Positions 58,149 to 64,000 of a stretch of DNA of 64,000 nt are shown here, one piece after another; positions within the stretch are counted from its first letter, which is position 1; every line of letters begins with the position of its first letter. The notes below the pieces were generated by a model. That model saw only the letters and a list, made by a program, of their open reading frames with translations. It made no database searches and was not told where the DNA came from. A program made the position numbers and the translations under genes. This DNA is from Poriferisodalis sp965205175. GTDB lineage: Bacteria; Actinomycetota; Acidimicrobiia; Acidimicrobiales; Poriferisodalaceae. The DNA lies in assembly GCF_965205175.1 (NCBI RefSeq), contig NZ_OZ242038.1:2294001-2358000 (forward strand). Reading direction: 5' to 3'.

Positions 58149-59503
58149 CGACGCCGAACCCGCAGCTTGACCGGCGTGGTGGCTAAGCCCAGCTCCTCGC
58201 GCAAGCGGCGTTCGAGGTACCGCAGGTAGGTGGCCGGCAGCTCCCGGTTCGCGAACAGCGTGAACGTCGGCGGCTGCGTCGCCCCCTGGGTGGCGTAGAG
58301 CACCCGCGCACCGCCGGGCGCCGGCTGCGCGGACTGCGCCAGCTGGACGATCTCGTTCACCTTGGCGGTGGGCGCCCTCGAGGCGTACGCCTCCATCGCG
58401 GCGGTGATCGCGGGCACCAGACGGTGTACGCCCCGACCGGTCAGCGCACTGATGCGCAGCACGGGGGACGCTCCGACGAAGTGCAGACGACGCCCGAGCT
58501 GGCTCAGCACGTCGTCTCGGTGTGAGGCGTCCAGCGTGTCCCACTTGTTGAGCAGCACCGCCATCGGGCAGCCGGCGGCGTCGATGCGCTCGGCGAGACG
58601 CTGATCCTGCGCCGTCACGCCGTCGCAGGCGTCGATGACCAGCAGCGACACGTCGCAGGCGTCGATAGCCCGCAGCGCCCGCAGGTTGGCGTAGTACTCG
58701 GTGTCCGCGTCGACCCGTGCCTTGCGCCGCATGCCGGCGGTGTCCACGAATCGCACCGGCCCGGCCTCGGTGTGTACGACCGTGTCGATGGCGTCGCGGG
58801 TCGTGCCGGCGCGGTCGTGTACCACGGACCGCTCGTCGCCGATGAGGCGATTGAACAGCGTCGACTTGCCCACGTTGGGCCGGCCCACGATGGCGACCGC
58901 CGGAATCTCGTCGTCGCTGATGTCGGCGTGAGACTCGTCGTCGTGTCTCCTCACGGCGGCGCTGGAGCTGTCTGCGCTGGTCTCCGCGGCGCCGGCGGCG
59001 CGCATGCCTGTCAGCTCGACCAGCCGATCCAGCACGTCGCCGACGTTGCGACCGTGCAGCGCGGACACCGCCCAGGCTTCGCCCAATCCGAGCCGGTCGA
59101 ATTCCCAGCGTCCGTCGTCACGCGCGACGCTGTCGGACTTGTTGGCGATGACCAGCGTCGGACGCTCGCTGCGCCGCAGTCGTGCCGCAATCCGGGCGTC
59201 GGGCTCGGTGATGCCCACCGTCACGTCCACCACCAGCAGCAGCACGTCGGCCTCGTCCATCACACGTTCGCTCTGCTGGGAAACCTTGCCGTCGAGCGAG
59301 TCGCCGCCAGCCGACCAGCCGCCGGAGTCCACGACCAAGAACGAGTGTCCCCGCCAGGCGGCTTGGGCGGCCTTGCGGTCACGCGTCACGCCCGGTTCAG
59401 GCGCCACCACTGCTTCACGGCGTCCGACGAGCCGGTTGAACAGCGTGGACTTGCCGACGTTGGGCCGTCCCACGATGCCGACCACCGGCAGCGGCGCGCT
59501 CAC
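58145..59503 (-). CDS. der: GTPase Der (EngA), ribosome biogenesis
   Basis: 452 residues from the GTG at 59503. Two tandem Era-like G domains: GIVGRPNVGKSTLFNRLVG, DSGGW, NKSD and then AIVGRPNVGKSTLFNRLIG, DTAGM, NKWD, joined by an acidic linker (SADSSSAAVRRHDDESHADISDDE). A C-terminal KH-like domain (ITAAMEAYASRAPTAKVNEIV, YATQGATQPPTFTLFAN) completes the family layout. It acts in 50S subunit assembly. The start overlaps the DUF512 stop in GTGA and its stop overlaps the small membrane gene. Confidence 0.97.
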   Translation of the reverse strand: MSAPLPVVGIVGRPNVGKSTLFNRLVGRREAVVAPEPGVTRDRKAAQAAWRGHSFLVVDSGGWSAGGDSLDGKVSQQSERVMDEADVLLLVVDVTVGITEPDARIAARLRRSERPTLVIANKSDSVARDDGRWEFDRLGLGEAWAVSALHGRNVGDVLDRLVELTGMRAAGAAETSADSSSAAVRRHDDESHADISDDEIPAVAIVGRPNVGKSTLFNRLIGDERSVVHDRAGTTRDAIDTVVHTEAGPVRFVDTAGMRRKARVDADTEYYANLRALRAIDACDVSLLVIDACDGVTAQDQRLAERIDAAGCPMAVLLNKWDTLDASHRDDVLSQLGRRLHFVGASPVLRISALTGRGVHRLVPAITAAMEAYASRAPTAKVNEIVQLAQSAQPAPGGARVLYATQGATQPPTFTLFANRELPATYLRYLERRLREELGLATTPVKLRVRRR

Positions 59504-61062
59504 AGCGTCGCCCCCACCGCAGCGGCCGCCGAGAGCCCCGGGCCGCGGCGGTGCGCTGCCGCGGCGGCGTCGAGCAGCCTGCGCAGCGCGGTGCCGTTCG
59601 TCGGCACGATCTCGACCTGGCGCGGCAAGTCCTGCGGGGAGGTGCCGTCCAAGAACCGTCCGCCGGACAGGCACACGTCGGCGAGCAGGTAGCGGTCCCC
59701 TGCAGGCTGGCTGCTGAGCACCGCTGCGATGTCGGCACCGGCCAGCAGCCCGGTGACGCCGATGTTGCCGCCGAAGAACTCGTTGGGAACCGGGATCACC
59801 CGAACGTCGAGTACCGCGTCGGGTGCCGCCGCGCCGCGGTCGCGCTCGGTTTCGGTGCGCCAAGCCTGCACCAGCGGACCCAGCACGGCAGCCCCGTAGG
59901 CGCCGGTGAGGATGCCGATTGCCTGGTCGTGGCCACGGCGGTCTCGGCGCCGCTGCGGCTGCACGGACAACGAGACCGGCACCGCCCCCGGCGAGGACGG
60001 CAACGCTCCGCCGCCGACTGCGCCGCTGCGATTCGCTCCGTGACCCGCCGCCCGCACAGCTCGGTATCCCACAGCGGGCGCACCGTCCACCCAGGAGAAG
60101 AACCCTGCAGCGGGCGCACGCGGCGTCGCTGGGGCATCGCTGCCGACAGCGGTGAACTCCTGCTCGAAGGCTCGGGCCATGCCGATGCCGTCCTCGTGCA
60201 TCGGGAAGTCGCCGTAGGCATCCGCAGGCGGGAACGAGCGGCCCGCCAGCAAGTAGTACTCGTCGGCCGCGAACACCAGCCGTCGGCCGAGCACCTCGAC
60301 GAAGCGCCGCTGCCACTGCTCGCACAGGTCCACCACCGCCGCCGCCTCGGCTGCGGTGTGAGGCCGCATCGCGGGTTCGCGCTGGTGGGCGCTGACGCCC
60401 AACGGCACCACCGCCAGCGTGGCCAGCGAATCGAACCGGTCCAGCACACCCAGCAGCGTGTCCGCCAGCACCGCGCCGTCGTTGACGCCTGGACACACCA
60501 CCACCTGGCCGTGGACTTCGATGCCGCCTGCCAGCAAGGCGCTCAGCCAGCGCAGGCTCGTCGCGCCACGTCGGTTGCGCAGCATCCTCGCTCGTAGGTC
60601 CGGGTCGGTTGCGTGGATCGACACGTAGAGCGGCGACAGTCGCTCGTCGAGCACCCGTTCGAGATCCAACTCGGTGAAGCGGGTGAGGGTCGTGAAGTTC
60701 CCGTACAGAAACGACAGCCGGTAGTCGTCGTCCTTCAGGTACAGGCTGCGCCGCAGACCGGGCGGCAGCTGGTAAATGAAGCAGAACTCGCAGTGGTTGT
60801 CGCAGGTCCGCACCCGGTCGAAGATGGCAGCGTTCACTTGCGCGCCCAACGGGACCCCGGCGCGCTTGGACACCGTGAGCTCGACGCGGCGGCCGTCTCG
60901 CAGCACCGTGATGACGGGATCGGGCTCGTCCACCAGCATCTGCCAGGCAATGACGTCTGACGGCACCGCACCGTCGATGCAGAGCACCTCGTCGCCTGCG
61001 GACAGTCCGGCCTTCGCCGCCGCCGAGCCGGGCTCGACCGCCTCAACCACCGGCCGGGACAT
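59500..61062 (-). CDS. DUF512 family radical-SAM-like protein with N-terminal PDZ
   Basis: 520 residues. A PDZ-like N-terminus (VEAVEPGSAAAKAGLSAGDEVLCIDG) leads into DRVRTCDNHCEFCFIYQLPPGLRRSLYLKDDDYRLSFLYGNFTTL, with a CxxxCxxC cluster of radical-SAM type, then VSIHATDPDLRARMLRN and VVCPGVNDG. The C-terminus is the DUF512 domain (VIPVPNEFFGGNIGVTGLLAGADI). The biochemical role of the family is not established. First gene of the unit with der; the ATG follows TATCCT by 6 nt (leaderless). Divergent from ispH. Confidence 0.92.
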   Translation of the reverse strand: MSRPVVEAVEPGSAAAKAGLSAGDEVLCIDGAVPSDVIAWQMLVDEPDPVITVLRDGRRVELTVSKRAGVPLGAQVNAAIFDRVRTCDNHCEFCFIYQLPPGLRRSLYLKDDDYRLSFLYGNFTTLTRFTELDLERVLDERLSPLYVSIHATDPDLRARMLRNRRGATSLRWLSALLAGGIEVHGQVVVCPGVNDGAVLADTLLGVLDRFDSLATLAVVPLGVSAHQREPAMRPHTAAEAAAVVDLCEQWQRRFVEVLGRRLVFAADEYYLLAGRSFPPADAYGDFPMHEDGIGMARAFEQEFTAVGSDAPATPRAPAAGFFSWVDGAPAVGYRAVRAAGHGANRSGAVGGGALPSSPGAVPVSLSVQPQRRRDRRGHDQAIGILTGAYGAAVLGPLVQAWRTETERDRGAAAPDAVLDVRVIPVPNEFFGGNIGVTGLLAGADIAAVLSSQPAGDRYLLADVCLSGGRFLDGTSPQDLPRQVEIVPTNGTALRRLLDAAAAAHRRGPGLSAAAAVGATL

Positions 61063-61068
61063 GGATGC

Positions 61069-61074
61069 AGGATA
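61069..61074 (-). promoter_or_regulatory. Putative -10 of a leaderless promoter (DUF512-der unit)
   Basis: TATCCT on the minus strand, then 6 nt, then the ATG at 61062. Confidence 0.55.
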
Positions 61075-61119
61075 GGAAGATGCAGGCGGCCAGAACGCCG
61101 GTCACACCTGCACCGTCGG

Positions 61120-61125
61120 TAATGT
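61120..61125 (+). promoter_or_regulatory. Putative -10 of a leaderless ispH promoter
   Basis: TAATGT, then 7 nt, then the ATG at 61133. It faces the DUF512 promoter; only about 45 bp separate the two hexamers. Confidence 0.55.
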
Positions 61126-61132
61126 CGGCGCC

Positions 61133-62176
61133 ATGGCCGTCGACCGGGTGCTGCTGGCCGCGCCTCGCGGCTTTTGTGCCGGCGTGGAGATGGCCATCAA
61201 GGCGCTCGCCTGGCTGGTTCGTTCGTTTCCGCCGCCGGTGTACTGCTATCACGAGATCGTCCACAACCGTCTCGTGGTGGACCGGTTCGAGCGGCTCGGC
61301 GTGGTGTTCGTGGACGACGTCGACGAGGTGCCGCCCCAAGCGCCGCTGATGCTGTCGGCTCACGGTTCCGCGCCCGCGGTGGTGAACCAGGCCCGCCGAC
61401 GCGGCGGCTACGTGGTGGATGCGGTGTGCCCGCTGGTCACCAAGGTGCATCACGAGGTTCGCGTGCGCGCCGCCAAGGGCTACCGGATCGTCTACGTGGG
61501 CCACGACGGCCATGACGAAGCCGTCGGCACGATGGCCGTTGCGCCCGATGCCATCTCATTGGTCTCAGCGCCCGCAGACGTCGACTCGCTGGAGCGCACC
61601 GAGGCCCCGGTGGCAGTGCTGGCTCAGACGACGCTGAGCCACCGGGACTGGGCCGAGGTCGCCGACGCCGCCGCATCGCGCTTCGGCGACGTCTGGATGG
61701 CGGAACGCTCGGACCTCTGCTTCGCCACCACCAACCGCCAGAGCGCACTCGAGCAGATCGCACCCGACTGCGACGCCGTCGTGGTCATCGGGTCGGCCAA
61801 CTCGTCCAACACGATGGCGCTCGTCAACGTGGCCGTCGAGTCGGGCTGCGGACGCGTGCTGCGGGTGAACGGCGCCTCCGAGCTGCCCGAAGACCTGCAC
61901 GGCACCGTCGGGGTCACCGCGGGGGCATCGGCGCCCGAAGAACTCGTGGACTCGGTGATCGAACGGCTCGCGCCGGCGCACGGCACCACCGAGGTGGCCA
62001 TGACCGACGAGGACGAGTACTTCCCTGCACCTCGCGAGCTGCGCAGCCTGCTCGGCGCGCTGGAGGCTGCCGTTCACGCAGGTCTCGCCGTGCCCCCGCA
62101 GGCGAGACGCAGCACCTCGGATCGAACGACAGCGGCAAGCAGCGTTCTGGCCGGACTCGTCGCCTCCGGCGGCTGA
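61133..62176 (+). CDS. ispH: 4-hydroxy-3-methylbut-2-enyl diphosphate reductase
   Basis: 347 residues. The last enzyme of the MEP isoprenoid pathway, an iron-sulfur enzyme. The three cluster cysteines are in APRGFCAGVEMAIKAL, VVDAVCPLVTKVH and SDLCFATTNRQ. Other family segments: YHEIVHNRLVVDRFERLGVVFVDDVDEVP, SAHGSAPAVV, GHDGHDEAVGTMA, VVIGSANSSNTMALV, VGVTAGASAPEELV. Full length. Downstream it converges with plsC. Confidence 0.97.
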   Translation: MAVDRVLLAAPRGFCAGVEMAIKALAWLVRSFPPPVYCYHEIVHNRLVVDRFERLGVVFVDDVDEVPPQAPLMLSAHGSAPAVVNQARRRGGYVVDAVCPLVTKVHHEVRVRAAKGYRIVYVGHDGHDEAVGTMAVAPDAISLVSAPADVDSLERTEAPVAVLAQTTLSHRDWAEVADAAASRFGDVWMAERSDLCFATTNRQSALEQIAPDCDAVVVIGSANSSNTMALVNVAVESGCGRVLRVNGASELPEDLHGTVGVTAGASAPEELVDSVIERLAPAHGTTEVAMTDEDEYFPAPRELRSLLGALEAAVHAGLAVPPQARRSTSDRTTAASSVLAGLVASGG

Positions 62177-62205
62177 GGCGCCGTCGGGAGACTCGGACCG
62201 TCGGT

Positions 62206-62913
62206 TCAGGTGTTGGGTGTGCCGACGTCGGACTGCGCCTGATCGAACAGCTCCTGAATGCGCTCACGCAGCTGAGCGGTCAGCTCGCGGACCGCTGGGC
62301 GCGGCACGCGGCCGTTCGGCCCCAGCGGCGGCGGCACCATCGGTTCGCCGACGATGATCTTGATGCGCCGCGGATACATGAACTTGGCGCCTCGCGGCAT
62401 AGCGGCGGCAGTTCCGCCGATGCCGACCGGCACGATCGGAACCTGCGCCCGCGCAGCCAGATACACCGGCCCGTCCAACAGCGGCAGCACGCGGGGGCCG
62501 TCCTTGCGCTCGCCCTCGCCGAACATCACCACCGGGTCGCTGCCGTATCGCAACGCATCCGAGGCAATGCGCAGCGCCGTCCGGTCCGGTGCGTCGCGGT
62601 TCACCGGGAAGCAGCCGATGGTGGTGAACAGCCAAGCCGGAAAACGGTACTTCCACATCGAATCCTTGCCCATCAGCCGCATCCGCCGCGGAATTGCTGC
62701 GTGAATCGGTGTGTCGATGTAGCTGCGATGGTTGGGCACCCACACGCACGCGCCTGCGGGCAGGTTCGCCAGCCCGTCCACCGAAATCCGGTTCCACACC
62801 CGAAAGACGCCCCAGATCGCGTACTTCATGGTGGCGTAGGCGACCATGTTGAGGCGTCCGTCTCGCAGCTGCGGACCGGAATGCGAACCGGCGCCGCGCG
62901 AGTCAGCCGGCAT
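62206..62913 (-). CDS. plsC: 1-acyl-sn-glycerol-3-phosphate acyltransferase
   Basis: 235 residues from the ATG at 62913; 62949 is the longest open start. PlsC domain: VPNHRSYIDTP with the catalytic HxxxxD, FPVNRDAPDRTALR, VMFGEGERKDGPRV and IVPVGIGGTAAAMPRG. It makes phosphatidic acid at the inner face of the membrane. The start overlaps the cmk stop by 11 bp, so it is coupled to the aroA-cmk gene. Confidence 0.92.
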   Translation of the reverse strand: MPADSRGAGSHSGPQLRDGRLNMVAYATMKYAIWGVFRVWNRISVDGLANLPAGACVWVPNHRSYIDTPIHAAIPRRMRLMGKDSMWKYRFPAWLFTTIGCFPVNRDAPDRTALRIASDALRYGSDPVVMFGEGERKDGPRVLPLLDGPVYLAARAQVPIVPVGIGGTAAAMPRGAKFMYPRRIKIIVGEPMVPPPLGPNGRVPRPAVRELTAQLRERIQELFDQAQSDVGTPNT

Positions 62914-64000
62914 GAGCGCTGTCACCCACGAAGCGCCCACAAAGTGCAAAGAGCGCCGTCACCTGCGCTACTGCTTGGTCTTGGGTCAGCTCGGTGGTGT
63001 CGACCACGACGGCGCCCGGCGCGATCCGCAGCGGCGAGTCGGCCCTGCTCGCGTCCAGCCGGTCCCGTTCGCCGAGCCCGTGGGCCAGCGCCGCAATGTC
63101 CTCAGCGCCAGGGCTGAGCCGATCAGGTTGATCCAGCCGATCCGGACACGCCGGCCGATCTGCGCCGTTGCCGGACACGACATGCTGTGCGGCCTGCTGC
63201 ATGAGACGACGCTCAGCTCGCGCCTGGGGTGTGGCAGTCAGGAACACCTTCAGGGCGGCGTCGGGGAACACGACGCTGGCGATGTCCCGGCCTTCCATGA
63301 CGCCTCCGCCCAGTTCGCCGGCCCAGCGTCGCTGACGCTCGACCAGGACTCGCCGCACGGCAGGGTTCGCTGCGACTGCGCTGACGCTGCGGTCCACCTC
63401 AGGGGTGCGAATCGCGGCGGCAGCGTCCTGGCCGTCTACGGTCACCTGCTGCGTGCCGCACACGCTGGAGATGCGGATCCGCGCGGTGCGTGCGATCTCG
63501 GCGACGGCATCGAGGTCGTGGGGGTCGATGCCGTCCCTCAACGCCGCCCACGCCACCGCCCGGTACATCGCGCCCGTGTCGAGGTATTCCATGCCGAGCG
63601 CGGCAGCCACGCCGCGAGCCACGCTGGACTTGCCTGACGCCGCGGGGCCGTCGATGGCGATGATCGGGCCTGCGGGCGCATCGGCGGCTGAACCTGCGCC
63701 GCAGGTCACCTCCGGCGTGCGGCGAAGCGTCTCGACCACGTCGAAGAACTCGGGGAACGTCTTGGCGACGCAGGAAGGATCGTCGAGCTGGATGCCGGCT
63801 ACCCGCAGGCCCATCAGCGACATCGCCATCGCCATCCGGTGGTCCCCGTGGCAGCGCACCAGCCCCGCACGCAGCCCGAAGGGACTGGGGCGGACGGTGA
63901 TGCCGTCGGGGTCCGCCACGGCATCGACGCCGCGCCGTGCGAGTTCGGCGGCCGTGTTGGCGATGCGGTCCGTCTCCTTGCGCCGGATGAAGCCGATGCC
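62903..64000 (-). CDS. aroA-cmk: Bifunctional EPSP synthase / cytidylate kinase fusion (partial, N-terminus outside window)
   Basis: Open to the right edge. The visible upstream part is the C-terminus of EPSP synthase (IRRKETDRIANTAAELA, then ADPDGITVRP, CHGDHRMAMAMSLMGLRV, CVAKTFPEFFDVVETL), so shikimate-pathway AroA. After a 15-residue linker comes a complete cytidylate kinase: IIAIDGPAASGKSSVARGVAAALGMEYLDTGAMYRAVAWAAL (split here by family), VMEGRDIASVVFPDA, VFLTATPQARAERRL, ERDRLDASRADSPL. The two activities (aromatic amino acid synthesis and CMP/dCMP phosphorylation) are unrelated, which makes the fusion notable. The Cmk part carries an 18-bp repeat insertion. Confidence 0.93.
   Translation of the reverse strand, partial: GIGFIRRKETDRIANTAAELARRGVDAVADPDGITVRPSPFGLRAGLVRCHGDHRMAMAMSLMGLRVAGIQLDDPSCVAKTFPEFFDVVETLRRTPEVTCGAGSAADAPAGPIIAIDGPAASGKSSVARGVAAALGMEYLDTGAMYRAVAWAALRDGIDPHDLDAVAEIARTARIRISSVCGTQQVTVDGQDAAAAIRTPEVDRSVSAVAANPAVRRVLVERQRRWAGELGGGVMEGRDIASVVFPDAALKVFLTATPQARAERRLMQQAAQHVVSGNGADRPACPDRLDQPDRLSPGAEDIAALAHGLGERDRLDASRADSPLRIAPGAVVVDTTELTQDQAVAQVTALFALCGRFVGDSAHAG
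63118..63171. repeat. 18-bp tandem repeats in the cytidylate kinase part
   Basis: GCCGATC recurs at 63118, 63136 and 63154, an 18-bp period, encoding CPDRLD-QPDRLS-type hexads. The repeat sits in the loop before AEDIAALAHGLGERDRLD, where other cytidylate kinases have a short variable segment. Confidence 0.7.

Overview
The window is high-GC DNA from an actinomycete-type bacterium, most likely of the class Acidimicrobiia (inference). Supporting signs are an adenosylcobalamin-dependent methylmalonyl-CoA mutase locus (mutA, mutB, meaB), many CaiB/BaiF CoA-transferases, large secreted proteins with cell-wall-binding type 2 repeats, and many starts that look leaderless (TANNNT 6-7 nt before ATG/GTG). 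Species cannot be named from the sequence. DxDxDG-like acidic loops in the secreted proteins suit a calcium-rich, possibly marine or host-associated habitat, but this is only suggestive.

Layout. 0-13.6 kb is a surface region on the minus strand: a NagZ-type GH3 hexosaminidase, a repetitive coiled-coil protein with a decayed copy beside it, and three tandem paralogues of about 1,070 residues with cell-wall-binding repeats, each preceded by the same upstream block of about 50 bp. 13.6-19.3 kb is a sulfur-related module (MetY, CoA-binding protein, BisC-like molybdoenzyme, luciferase-like monooxygenase). 19.3-19.8 kb holds an interspersed repeat that also occurs at the left edge of the window. 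19.8-23.1 kb encodes a fibronectin III/Calx-beta secreted protein whose start is preceded by a 13-G tract, so that the start with the good ribosome binding site is out of frame.

23.2-38.6 kb is acyl-CoA catabolism: four CaiB/BaiF genes (one a tandem double-domain protein), an HsaA-like flavoprotein, both subunits of a methylcrotonyl-type biotin carboxylase, an enoyl-CoA hydratase, a limonene-epoxide-hydrolase homologue, a MOSC protein and a PLP aminotransferase. 38.7-45 kb has an orphan ABC ATPase, a thiamine-diphosphate enzyme and leuS. 45-52.6 kb is mutA-mutB-(PH-like protein, DUF4411/ImmA module)-meaB; the toxin-antitoxin-like module is visibly poorer in GC. 52.5-57.8 kb has the class Ia ribonucleotide reductase (nrdA, nrdB), a ferredoxin-reductase-type flavoprotein and tRNA-Pro. 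57.9-64 kb is a housekeeping block: der, a DUF512 radical-SAM protein, ispH, plsC and an aroA-cmk fusion that runs off the window.

Two patterns cut across the regions. First, at least eight genes, including leuS, nrdA, mutB and cmk, carry short in-frame tandem repeats with 12, 15 or 18 bp periods, placed at termini or in apparent surface loops. Second, the biotin-dependent carboxylase genes begin with tiny overlapping minicistrons (MRPFE-stop, MRPIE-stop, then MRQFE...). These two patterns, the poly-G switch and the tandem wall-protein array are the most unusual content.
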